Assembly (NCBI RefSeq): GCF_002368095.1
Contig: NZ_AP018227.1
Span: 417,634-481,633, forward strand
Origin: Calothrix parasitica NIES-267
GTDB lineage: Bacteria; Cyanobacteriota; Cyanobacteriia; Cyanobacteriales; Nostocaceae
DNA: 64,000 nt
Direction: 5' to 3'
Numbering within the stretch: the stretch's first letter is position 1; each line of letters starts with the position of its first letter. A program made the position numbers and the translations under genes. The notes under the pieces are model-generated. The model saw nothing but the letters and a program-made list of their open reading frames with translations, did no database searches and was not told the origin of the DNA. Below, piece by piece: positions 56,249 through 64,000 of this stretch.

Positions 56249-56800
56249 ATGAATTCACGTTTAATAAAAGTTAGTAAATATCTCAGCAAGCACTTACGTC
56301 ATCAACCAGAAAGAATCGGTATTCAATTAGCTCCTGGTGGCTGGGTTGAAGTTAATGAGTTATTAGAAGCTTGTAGAAAAAATAAATTTCCTGTCACTCG
56401 CGCTGATTTAGAAAAAATTGTTGCTGAAAACGATAAAAAACGCTTTTCTTTTGATTCAACCGGGACAAAAATTCGTGCGAATCAAGGACATAGTGTAGAA
56501 GTAGATTTACAGTTACTACCGTCAGTTCCTCCCGACGTGCTTTATCACGGTACCGGACATAAAACTGTAGAAATAATTCTGCAAAACGGACTTTCTAAAA
56601 TGTCTCGTCACCACGTACATTTATCATTTGATATTGGTACGGCTAAAAAGGTTGGAGCAAGACATGGAAAAGCTGTAGTTCTTGAAGTCGATGCTGCAAA
56701 AATGTATGAAGCGGGTTTCGTTTTCTACTGTTCCGACAACGGAGTTTGGTTGACGGATAATGTACCGAGTGAGTATTTGAAAGTAAAAAGTAAAAAGTAA
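56249..56800 (+). CDS. kptA: RNA 2'-phosphotransferase (KptA/Tpt1)
   Basis: Removes a 2'-phosphate from RNA onto NAD+, giving ADP-ribose 1''-2''-cyclic phosphate. A 183-residue protein with N-terminal winged-helix-like half (RLIKVSKYLSKHLRHQPERIGI...GGWVEVNELL) and ART-fold half (LYHGTGHKTVEIILQNGL, HHVHLSF, VGARHGKAVVLEVDA, NGVWLTDNVPSEYL). The Lys/Ser end (KVKSKK) is encoded by AGTAAAA repeats, which also supply the stop. Known bacterial roles are unclear because tRNA splicing is absent. Confidence 0.88.
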   Translation: MNSRLIKVSKYLSKHLRHQPERIGIQLAPGGWVEVNELLEACRKNKFPVTRADLEKIVAENDKKRFSFDSTGTKIRANQGHSVEVDLQLLPSVPPDVLYHGTGHKTVEIILQNGLSKMSRHHVHLSFDIGTAKKVGARHGKAVVLEVDAAKMYEAGFVFYCSDNGVWLTDNVPSEYLKVKSKK

Positions 56801-56898
56801 AGAGTTAGGAGTTAGGAGTTAGGATTTAGGAGTTAGGAGTTAGGAGTTAGGAATTAGGAGTTAGGAGTTAGGAGTTAGGAGTTAGGAATTAGGAATTA
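56781..56898. repeat. STRR AAAAGTA and GGAGTTA at kptA end
   Basis: Begins inside the kptA coding sequence and continues as a long GGAGTTA array to about 56898. Confidence 0.88.
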
Positions 56899-56954
56899 TT
56901 AGTTAACAATCATCAAATTATTTGTAGTGGGAGCATCTTGCTCCCTAATATTTT

Positions 56955-57032
56955 CAATTACCAATTCCCTATTCCCAATCCCTAATTACCAATCCCCAAT
57001 TACCAATTACCAATTCCCAATTCCCTATTCCC
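56955..57032. repeat. STRR CCAATTA/CCCTATT at lpxB-like stop
   Basis: CCAATTA, CCAATCC and CCCTATT heptamers overlap the stop (57025-57027) of the lipid-A-disaccharide-synthase-like gene. Confidence 0.85.
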
Positions 57033-58395
57033 ATTTTTCCATCAAACATTCAGCAATCCTTTTCGCTGCTCCTGGTTCACCCATGCGTGTTCTACCGTTA
57101 TTCGCGATTACGTGTAGTTTGTCGGGGTCAGCAAACAGGGTTTGGATTTCAGCAGCTATATCGGTGGGTTTTTGAACTAAAATCACTGAGGAACCTAAAA
57201 GACGGGTTTGAGCTTCTGCGAAGAGGGGGGTAAATTGCGGTCCTTCTCCAGGTATGATAAATGCAGGTTTACCCAATCCTACAAACTGTTCCGTCGCTGT
57301 CCCAGCCATTGCGATCGCAATATCTCCTAGATGCAAACAATCGTTATAAGCGGATTGGGTCAAAATCATGTACCCGTTTTTTTGCTTGAAAGTTAATGCT
57401 TGGTCGTCAGGAATTTTAACGGGAGATTCTTGATTGGTTACAATATTCCAGCCTTGATTTTTGAGAGTTTTGGCTAAAATATCGCAGTCCAAACCGGGAG
57501 CAATTGCTGCTAAGAATATTAGATTACCAGAAGTATGTCCGACGAAATCTTGGTCGCTGAATGTTGCGATTAATTTAGAAACTGCAATTGTAATTTTTTC
57601 CCAGTTTTTGTAAGCTTCTGGAGTCCTGGAACCGGGTAAGAGGGTGATTGTTAAAGGACGCTCCATTTCTTGTCTTCGAGTATCGGTAGTGTAGAATTTT
57701 TGTAGTGGAAAGCTGGGATTTAAACCATCCATCATTGGATTACCCAAATCATAAGCGGGGATTTTCCACTGTTTCAATATTTCTGTTGTCAAAGAATCTC
57801 TGGGAAATACAGCTTTGCAGCGATTGCGACTCATTAACCATCTTTCCCAAGGTAAATAATCAGAACCACTCCAGCCTTCCCAACGTTCCGCTCGGGTATT
57901 TCGCTTCAACCACCCAGTTTCATCTCGCAGATAATATTCCGATTTTGCTGTACCGACAAAAGCATATTCAGAACCGCTCAACCAAGCAAATAATAACGGT
58001 ACGATATCCCCTACAGCTAATATTTTTGCTGAATAGCCAGATTTTTTCTGAATTTTAACCCAGCGACGCACGGATTTTAATTGATTAAGAGTTAGCTGTA
58101 GCAAACCACCGCGTACATCTTTTGCTAATTGTCGCCCATCCATGTATATAAAGCCACCACTAGGCATTGTACGTACTGAGCCGATTACGGGAATATTTAG
58201 CCTTTGGTAAGCGCGACCTTCACCCACTATTGGTAAAGCGAATATTTCCGGTGCTGAGGTTTGCTGTTGCAGTTCTTTTAGAATCCGAACTGCAATAACA
58301 TCTTCTCCATGTCCGTTGCTTAATACCAATAACCGTAAATTTGAAGCAGTGACCTGTGTTTTTTCTGTAAAGGGAACGGGTGATATTTCACTCAT
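57025..58395 (-). CDS. lipid-A-disaccharide synthase-related protein
   Basis: A 456-residue glycosyltransferase-like protein of the cyanobacterial family that parallels LpxB. LLVLSNGHGEDVIAVRILKEL at the start, central GDIVPLLFAWLSGSEYAFVGTAKSEYYL, TITLLPGSRTPEAYKNW, and AMAGTATEQFVGLGKPAFIIPGEGPQF near the C-terminus are distinctive. The enzyme's product is uncertain. The ATG at 58395 is preferred over an upstream TTG (58404). Divergent from the Omp85 gene. Confidence 0.88.
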   Translation of the reverse strand: MSEISPVPFTEKTQVTASNLRLLVLSNGHGEDVIAVRILKELQQQTSAPEIFALPIVGEGRAYQRLNIPVIGSVRTMPSGGFIYMDGRQLAKDVRGGLLQLTLNQLKSVRRWVKIQKKSGYSAKILAVGDIVPLLFAWLSGSEYAFVGTAKSEYYLRDETGWLKRNTRAERWEGWSGSDYLPWERWLMSRNRCKAVFPRDSLTTEILKQWKIPAYDLGNPMMDGLNPSFPLQKFYTTDTRRQEMERPLTITLLPGSRTPEAYKNWEKITIAVSKLIATFSDQDFVGHTSGNLIFLAAIAPGLDCDILAKTLKNQGWNIVTNQESPVKIPDDQALTFKQKNGYMILTQSAYNDCLHLGDIAIAMAGTATEQFVGLGKPAFIIPGEGPQFTPLFAEAQTRLLGSSVILVQKPTDIAAEIQTLFADPDKLHVIANNGRTRMGEPGAAKRIAECLMEKWE

Positions 58396-58560
58396 GAGAA
58401 ACAAAATATTTGATTAGCTGTCTCAAAAGGTAAGAGGGATATATAAAGTTATAAATAAACCGCTATAGATTTGAAGTTAGTATTATCCCCGTTGGCGAAC
58501 CCGATTATCAAAACTCATTATCAAAATACACGCTAACTTCTATTCTTCAGGCTAAATATT

Positions 58561-60720
58561 ATGCGATTTTCTTCTGCTGCAATTTTTACTTTAGCTGCGT
58601 TAGCGGCTAATAATCTTGATGGACAAGCAACTGCTGCAACTGATTCTACTCCGCTTTCCGAACAAGAAAAAGACGAAAGCGTTGTAGTTCCCGTACTTGA
58701 GAATAACTCTGAATCAACAAAAATTATTCCTCAACCGGAAAATTTAGCAGTTGGTCAGTTTTCATCTGTGACCAGCGAGCAGTTATCAGTGAACAGTATT
58801 CACCAGTCGGGTGTGGATAATCAGCTATCTGTAAAGAGTAGAGGGGTAGAAGCTAAAAATCAAGAAAATAACAAACAAAGACAAATTGTTATTAAAACTT
58901 CTGCTAATTCTCCCACTTCCCCCATCTCCCCATCTCCCACTCCCCCCCTACCTCCTTCACAAATTCCTGTAAAAACTAAAAGTGATTTTGCGGTACCTGC
59001 GACTAGCGTGCGGATAGTAGGAGTTAGTCCAGAGTTACAGCAAATTATTGGGAGTGTAATCAAAACTCAACCGGGAGGGAATACCAGTCAAACTCAGTTA
59101 AAAAGAGATGTAGCGGCTATTTCGGAGACTGGTTTGTTTGCTGGTGCTACTGTCAACAGTCGCAGTAACGAACAAGGTTTGAGCGTAGTGTACCAGGTTA
59201 AACCTATAGTTGTACGCTCCGTAAATTTGTCTGATGCTAAAGCGCTTTCTCCTGGAGTTGTTCAAAAAGTTTTCCAATCACAAATTGGTAAACCTATTAG
59301 TCCATCTGGGATGAAAAAAGCTGTAGAAGATATTAATAAATGGTATTCCGAAAATAATTATAATTTGGCACGGGTGACTTCAATTAAACCCAACCGTCAA
59401 GGTGTATTGAATATAAATGTTGCTGAAGGTTTGATAGGAAATGTCAAATTCCGCTTTATTAATGATGATAATAAAACAGTTAATAAAAAAGGTCAGCCAA
59501 TAAAAGGACGAACTAAACCTGAATTTATTGAAAAGCAGTTGAAGCTTAAATCCGGTCAGATATTCCAAGAAAATCGGGTCAGACAGGATGTACAGCGGTT
59601 GTATGCTACAGGATTATTTGAAAGAGTTAATTTAGAACTCGAAGGTGATGCAAATAAGGTTGATGTTGTTTACTACATTAAAGAAGCTGGAACCCGGTCT
59701 GTAAATGTAGGTGGTAACTATAGTGCTGACCAAGGAATTGTAGGTAGTGTAAACTTTAATGATAGAAATATTGGTGGTGTCAACGACAATTTAAATGTAA
59801 ATGTCCAAGTTTCTCGACGGGATTTAAACTTTGACACGAAATTTACTAGTCCTTATCGAGCCAATAATCCCGACCGTCTCGGTTACAGTGTCAATGCTTT
59901 TCGTAAACGCCAGCTTTCTAGTACTTTCGATGATGATATCAGGCTCGCAAACGGCGATAAAGTCCGAGAAGGAAAATTTGGTGGTAGTCTAAATTTTCAA
60001 CGTCCAATTGATGGCTGGAATACCACTTTAGGATTTAACTATACTCGGGTTAGCATCACCGACAAAAAAGGTAAAGTCACAGCAACAGATGCTCAAAGTA
60101 ATGCTTTAACAAAAAGCGGAACTGGTATTGATGATTTAGCTACTGTATCTTTGAACGCTGTCAAAGACCGTCGCGATAATCCCTTTAATCCAACTAACGG
60201 TTCTGTACTGAAATTAAGTACCGAACAATCGCTTCCCTTCGGACAAGGGGAAATATCTATGAACCGTTTGAAGGCTGATTATACACAATTTGTACCGGTA
60301 CAATTATTTAAATCTTCTAAATCTCAAGTATTTGCTCTTAACGTACAAGCAGGAACTGTAATTGGCGATTTACCACCTTATGAAAGTTTTGGTTTAGGTG
60401 GTTCTAATTCGGTTCGCGGTTATGGCGCGGGTGATGTTGGTAACGGTCGTTCCTACGTATTAGCTTCGGCGGAATATCGCTTTCCGATTCCAATTTTAAA
60501 TTCCCTGGGGGGGGTGTTATTTGCTGACTTCGCTACTGACTTGGGTTCCGGAGATACAGTTGTGGGAGACCCTAGTGGAGTTCGCGGTAAACCTGGTGAA
60601 GGATTCGGTTATGGTGCTGGAGTACGTTTGAATTCACCTTTAGGTTTAATTCGTGCTGACTACGGTATTAATAATCAAGGTGACACTAAAGTCCATTTTG
60701 GTATCGGACATCGGTTTTAG
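58561..60720 (+). CDS. Omp85/BamA family outer membrane protein
   Basis: A 719-residue protein that folds or inserts outer membrane proteins. Signal peptide about 1-26; low-complexity linker about 75-140; three POTRA-like units about 140-380 (VRIVGVSPELQQII; VRSVNLSDAKAL; GNVKFRFINDDNK); a 16-strand barrel about 385-719 with VRGYGAGDVGNG (L6 motif) and C-terminal HFGIGHRF. The linker contains SPTSPISPSPTPPLPPSQ (about 117-134), encoded by sequence that matches the GGGGAGAT repeat on the other strand. Divergent from an envelope enzyme. Confidence 0.92.
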   Translation: MRFSSAAIFTLAALAANNLDGQATAATDSTPLSEQEKDESVVVPVLENNSESTKIIPQPENLAVGQFSSVTSEQLSVNSIHQSGVDNQLSVKSRGVEAKNQENNKQRQIVIKTSANSPTSPISPSPTPPLPPSQIPVKTKSDFAVPATSVRIVGVSPELQQIIGSVIKTQPGGNTSQTQLKRDVAAISETGLFAGATVNSRSNEQGLSVVYQVKPIVVRSVNLSDAKALSPGVVQKVFQSQIGKPISPSGMKKAVEDINKWYSENNYNLARVTSIKPNRQGVLNINVAEGLIGNVKFRFINDDNKTVNKKGQPIKGRTKPEFIEKQLKLKSGQIFQENRVRQDVQRLYATGLFERVNLELEGDANKVDVVYYIKEAGTRSVNVGGNYSADQGIVGSVNFNDRNIGGVNDNLNVNVQVSRRDLNFDTKFTSPYRANNPDRLGYSVNAFRKRQLSSTFDDDIRLANGDKVREGKFGGSLNFQRPIDGWNTTLGFNYTRVSITDKKGKVTATDAQSNALTKSGTGIDDLATVSLNAVKDRRDNPFNPTNGSVLKLSTEQSLPFGQGEISMNRLKADYTQFVPVQLFKSSKSQVFALNVQAGTVIGDLPPYESFGLGGSNSVRGYGAGDVGNGRSYVLASAEYRFPIPILNSLGGVLFADFATDLGSGDTVVGDPSGVRGKPGEGFGYGAGVRLNSPLGLIRADYGINNQGDTKVHFGIGHRF
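58781..58980. repeat. STRR-derived insertions within the Omp85 gene
   Basis: AGTTATCAGTGAACAGT (58781-58797) matches the AACAGTG repeat at 4446-4480, and CCCATCTCCCCATCTCCC (about 58920-58937) is the complement of the GGGGAGAT octamer. Both read through in frame as Gln/Ser- and Pro/Ser-rich residues. Confidence 0.65.
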
Positions 60721-60751
60721 ACAGTTAGCGGTTCTATTTATCTGATGATGG

Positions 60752-61068
60752 GTTCGTAGTTGCGCGGTCTTCGCCAAATATGCCGCATAATAAGGTGAAG
60801 ATGTTACAACTAAAAATTTTATACCCATCAAAACTAATGAAAAGGACTACTAGTACTCCTTTTCATAAATTCTGATGGGTCGCGTTTTCTTTGGAAATGT
60901 CGGGAGACGTTATTTATAACGTCTCTACATTACGTCCGTAGAAAACAAAACTGTCAAAATTAATGAAAAGGACTACTAGTGGTTTGTCCCATTAGTTCTG
61001 AGGTAAAACATTGTTTTTAGCTAAAGGCTAAAACCCTGAATATTTGGCGCTGAAGCGCAACTACGAAC
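60752..61068. repeat. large element with GTTCGTAGTTGCGC inverted ends
   Basis: The 14-base ends are perfect inverted copies and match those at 23539-23618. About 290 bases of internal sequence hold other nested repeats, so it may be a composite or two solitary ends. Confidence 0.55.
60823..60881 (+). terminator. long hairpin after omp85 gene
   Basis: CCCATCAAAACTAATGAAAAGGA pairs with TCCTTTTCATAAATTCTGATGGG with a few mismatches around CTACTAGTAC, about 100 bases after the stop. Confidence 0.5.
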
Positions 61069-61603
61069 CTTTATTTACCCCACATAAGTTATGAGGGTTA
61101 TCTCCCAGTGTTCTTGAGAGGACTTTTGCTATTAGACAGGGACTGTAAGTCCCTGCTGGGTTAGATACTCACCTGCTGTATTTTATATTACAAATAATTT
61201 ATTTTTTAGAATATTTTTGGAAAAGATGATATAATTTACCTCTAAATTTATTCATAATTTAAATACTTAATTAAATATCTGTTTATCTAAGTTTTGTCTG
61301 CTTGAATATGCTCGATACCAATTGATGGACGATTAGTTATAGTTAATTATGTTGGGCTGAAGATTTTTCTTTTTTGAATTGTATTCTTTGCTGCTCGTTA
61401 TTTATACTTGTTCCCAAGTAAAATATTAATCTTTAATATGCAATTAAAAAGAGTAATAATGTAAAATTAACTAAATCCAAGTATTATTTGTTACTATTTG
61501 ATATCTTTAGTTTTCTGATTATCTAAGTAATAAGCTAGTCCTAGTTTAAAATTGGAAATAAGATTGCCCGTACCCAATTGTTAAATCCCAAAGTTAAATC
61601 ACT

Positions 61604-63358
61604 ATGCTAACTGGTAAAACCTTACAGGGTGGTAAATATACTATCAACCAGGAAATTGGAAGGGGTGGTTTTGGTATTACCTACAAAGCAACTCACCATT
61701 TCCTACATCAGGAAGTGGTGATTAAAACCCTTAACCATAAACTCCAAAAGCATCCAGATTTCGCTAAGTTTGAAGGTCAATTCCAGGGTGAGGCTAGAAG
61801 GCTGGCTAGCTGCGTTCACCCTAATATTGTACGAGTCAGCGATTTTTTTGTGGAAGCTGGTTTTCCCTACATGGTTATGGAATACATTCCTGGTGAAACC
61901 TTGGGGGAAGCATTTGTGATGCCGGGAATACCTTTACCAGAAGAGCAAGCAATTCACTATATTCGTCAAGTTGGTGCGGCTTTGGGAGCCGTACATCAGA
62001 AAGGTCTGCTGCATCGAGATGTGAAGCCGGATAATATTATTCTTCGTCAAAATACCAACGAAGTGATTTTAATCGATTTTGGTATTGCACGAGAATTTAA
62101 CTCTGGGGTTAGACAAGCTCATACAGGAATGGTTTCTGAAGGATATTCTCCAATGGAACAATACCTGACAAATGCTAAGCGTTCTCCAGCAACTGATGTA
62201 TATGGTTTAGCATCTACCCTGTATGCATTGTTAACGGCACAGGTTCCAATGCCAGTATTATTACGGGATAAGGAAAAAATGCCTTCTCCTCGCGAGTTAC
62301 AGCCACACTTGAGTGCTGCGGTGAATCAAGCGGTAATGCGCGGTATGGCTGTAGAAGCGCGTTTTCGTCCCCAGACAGTAGCGGAATGGTTGGATTTCTT
62401 CCCAGAGACAGGAAGAATAACCGTAGTTCAAGCGGTACCGACTCATGCAGTACCAACCATTGATTTGTCCACTCAGGAATACGAACCACCTTCACCACCT
62501 CCTGCTGTAGCAGTCGCAAATCCTAACTTTCAATCGGTGGAAGCCAAAGCAGAGGAAGGAACTACAGAATTACAAGAAGCTTGGTTTAAGAAAATAAATT
62601 CACCAAGAGCTTTAATTAGTGCAGGAGTCGCAATTTTTGGGATTACCTTGGGTTTTGGTCTTACTAAGATTGCTTCAACTGCTGAAAGACAGCCAAAAGT
62701 TGCACCGGTTGTAGAAAAACCCATCAATGAAGCAGCCGCAGAAATACCTGGTTTAGAATTTTCTCCCTTACCTTCATCTTCCCCTTCAGCTTCACCTTCC
62801 CCTCAAGAAACTGAAGCAGCAGAAGTAAAGGTTCCTTCTAACAGCGCAGCAACAAACCCCAGAAGAGTTAGAAAGAGAACTAGAAATTACACTCCCAAAC
62901 GACGCAGACGCAGCAATACTGCTTCCAACCGTAATTCAACCAAGAAAACCACTACAAAGAAATCATCATCTTCTTCTCAGGTAACAAAGAACAAACCAAA
63001 ATCAACTACTTCAACTGCTACAAGCTCTCGTAATTCAAGTTCTAGTAATTCAAAAAAACCTAATTCCTCAAAAACAAACAACAGTTCTTCTGGTTCATCC
63101 CAAAGACGACGGACTATTAGTAAACCAAAAGTAACTACTAATACCCCTAAGAAGATAAGAGTAGTTCCTTCACCATCTTTAGCCGAAAGACTCAGAAAAC
63201 ACAAAGATTCTCAACGTAATAGTTCATCTCCTAAAAATAGCGTCAAAATCAAACCCGTCAAAAAGCCGATTAAACCAGTGGTGATTCCAGTAGCACCAGC
63301 CACAAGGTCAAATAATTCTAATGCTCCAGCAGTAGTAGTACCGACTAATCAACAGTGA
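61604..63358 (+). CDS. membrane Ser/Thr protein kinase
   Basis: A 584-residue Hanks-type kinase. Kinase domain about 10-270: G-loop [17 protein letters not shown] (Lys), HRDVKPDN with His137-Arg138-Asp139, and DFGIA. A Pro-rich linker is followed by one transmembrane helix (about 335-356) and a Ser/Lys/Arg/Asn-rich tail of about 200 residues ([20 protein letters not shown]...). The tail is probably extracytoplasmic and positively charged. The stop codon lies in an AACAGTG/AACAGTT repeat. Confidence 0.86.
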   Translation: MLTGKTLQGGKYTINQEIGRGGFGITYKATHHFLHQEVVIKTLNHKLQKHPDFAKFEGQFQGEARRLASCVHPNIVRVSDFFVEAGFPYMVMEYIPGETLGEAFVMPGIPLPEEQAIHYIRQVGAALGAVHQKGLLHRDVKPDNIILRQNTNEVILIDFGIAREFNSGVRQAHTGMVSEGYSPMEQYLTNAKRSPATDVYGLASTLYALLTAQVPMPVLLRDKEKMPSPRELQPHLSAAVNQAVMRGMAVEARFRPQTVAEWLDFFPETGRITVVQAVPTHAVPTIDLSTQEYEPPSPPPAVAVANPNFQSVEAKAEEGTTELQEAWFKKINSPRALISAGVAIFGITLGFGLTKIASTAERQPKVAPVVEKPINEAAAEIPGLEFSPLPSSSPSASPSPQETEAAEVKVPSNSAATNPRRVRKRTRNYTPKRRRRSNTASNRNSTKKTTTKKSSSSSQVTKNKPKSTTSTATSSRNSSSSNSKKPNSSKTNNSSSGSSQRRRTISKPKVTTNTPKKIRVVPSPSLAERLRKHKDSQRNSSSPKNSVKIKPVKKPIKPVVIPVAPATRSNNSNAPAVVVPTNQQ

Positions 63359-63376
63359 ACAGTTAGCAGCTAGAAG
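63350..63376. repeat. STRR AACAGTG at kinase stop
   Basis: CAACAGTGAACAGTTAGCAG overlaps the TGA stop of the kinase gene. Confidence 0.7.
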
Positions 63377-63511
63377 TTAAAAATTTTTCTTGTTCCAAGA
63401 TGGGAATCTAGGAATGCAGTTTTCGAGAGATTAAGCCGTGTAATTTGTCGGTTTTGGAAAGGTTATCTGCATAGATTTAAGCAGAATTAGCGACCCGCTA
63501 GATTTTGTGTA

Positions 63512-64000
63512 TTAAAACTTTTCTAAACTCTCTACTAACTTAACTCCAAATACTTCTTCAAATACTAATTTGCTATAACTCAAACTCCAAAGTTCAACAG
63601 CACAATCTTCATCTCTATTCGCTGGGAAAAGTTTTAAATGTAATTCTTTTTCGTCTTTATGATAATTACATTCGATTCTTGATATCGCTCCGATTTGTCT
63701 TCTATCAAGAGAAGTTGCTAATCGTAATAAAGGACTTAACTGTTCTACTACTAACTTCTGCTCTTTTGTTGTTAAACTTTGGAAGTTTTCGTGCTTTTTC
63801 TTGGGCTGAGATTTACGATGGTACCTTGCTAAATTGGCGATAATTTCAATTTCGGTTTCGTTATAACCTAGCAATCCGCTGTTACGAATCAAGTAATATG
63901 AATGCTTATGGTGAGAAGAATGACTTATATAATGCCCGCAATTATGTAATTCTGAAGCAGCCCATAATAAAAATCTTTCTTGGTTTCCCCATTCGTGTAG
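63512..64000 (-). CDS. Ppx/GppA family phosphatase, 3' part
   Basis: Exopolyphosphatase/guanosine pentaphosphatase family, partial at the window edge. The frame stays open to base 64000, reading LHEWGNQERFLLWAASELHNCGHYISHSSHHKHSYYLIRNSGLLGYNETEIEIIANLARYHRKSQPK, which is the typical C-terminal HD-like domain. The HNCG position, usually HxxG with HEIG/HDIG, is a variant. The 5' part is outside the window. Confidence 0.88.
   Translation of the reverse strand, partial: LHEWGNQERFLLWAASELHNCGHYISHSSHHKHSYYLIRNSGLLGYNETEIEIIANLARYHRKSQPKKKHENFQSLTTKEQKLVVEQLSPLLRLATSLDRRQIGAISRIECNYHKDEKELHLKLFPANRDEDCAVELWSLSYSKLVFEEVFGVKLVESLEKF

Larger units (their letters stand above)
60721..61603. other. 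~880-base gap packed with repeats
   Basis: No gene. Contains ATGAAAAGGACTACTAGTAC palindrome (60837-60866), GAGACGTTAT hairpin (60904-60925), a second AATGAAAAGGACTACTAGT (about 60961-60980), TTAGCTAAAGGCTAAAACCC (about 61018-61037), and inverted ends GTTCGTAGTTGCGC (60752-60765) and GCGCAACTACGAAC (61055-61068). The remainder to 61603 is A/T-rich. Confidence 0.6.

Overview
The window comes from the chromosome of a filamentous cyanobacterium, most likely a Nostocales member (Rivularia/Calothrix/Nostoc type). The evidence is a set of cyanobacterial or plastid-type families (lrtA long-form hibernation factor, ldpA, a Ycf45-type AAA/R3H protein, DUF3386, DUF1995/LPA3, DUF3727, a Mo-nitro_C/TerB protein, the lipid-A-disaccharide-synthase-related family). 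It is supported by about ten HIP1 octamers (GCGATCGC, e.g. 179, 6696, 20341, 53974, 57311), many heptameric short tandem repeats (STRR) and an AT-rich base composition. No tRNA, rRNA, CRISPR array, prophage or intact transposase was seen.

Layout. 1-9.8 kb holds housekeeping and small conserved genes: SAM hydroxide adenosyltransferase, a metallophosphoesterase, a PhyH oxygenase, DUF3386, GFA, lipB, lrtA and obgE. 9.8-14.2 kb is accessory: a decayed methyltransferase, a GCS2 ligase-like gene, a peroxiredoxin-fold protein and a two-gene cassette resembling a Tse2-type toxin with a candidate antitoxin. 14.2-17.7 kb is a probable vitamin B6 module: an EamA exporter divergent from a MocR/PdxR-type regulator that is followed by pdxJ, with three copies of an operator-like motif in the divergent gap. 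17.8-22.5 kb encodes a 1207-residue LRV/HEAT-like repeat protein and a partner with a NuiA-like C-terminus. 22.7-25.2 kb has phzF, an orphan C5-cytosine methyltransferase and a bioA remnant. 25.4-32.4 kb is signalling: a response regulator-histidine kinase, the clock-input protein LdpA, the Ycf45-type ATPase, and a REC-GGDEF-EAL protein.

33.4-42 kb holds core genes lepB, pyrC, tsaE, yvcK, ruvC, a cysteine desulfurase and DUF1995. 42.9-46.5 kb is a disaccharide phosphorolysis pair (beta-phosphoglucomutase and a GH65 phosphorylase). 46.6-52 kb has an exported zinc metalloprotease divergent from a pentapeptide-repeat protein. 52.5-55.1 kb is a likely operon of GNAT, ruvX and DUF3727. 55.5-56.8 kb has a zinc-ribbon protein and kptA. 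57-60.7 kb has divergent envelope genes (lipid-A-disaccharide-synthase-like and an Omp85/BamA protein). The window closes with a membrane Ser/Thr kinase and the 3' part of a Ppx/GppA gene.

The repeats are the most distinctive part of the window. Heptamer STRRs, two near-identical MITE-like elements with matching terminal inverted repeats, and several REP-like palindrome families fill the gaps. They repeatedly supply the stop codons of neighbouring genes and in one case appear to have entered a coding sequence as a Pro/Ser linker. The best candidates for under-described biology are the Tse2-like cassette, the LRV/NuiA-like pair, the MocR/EamA/PdxJ module with its operators, and repeat-driven remodelling of gene ends.
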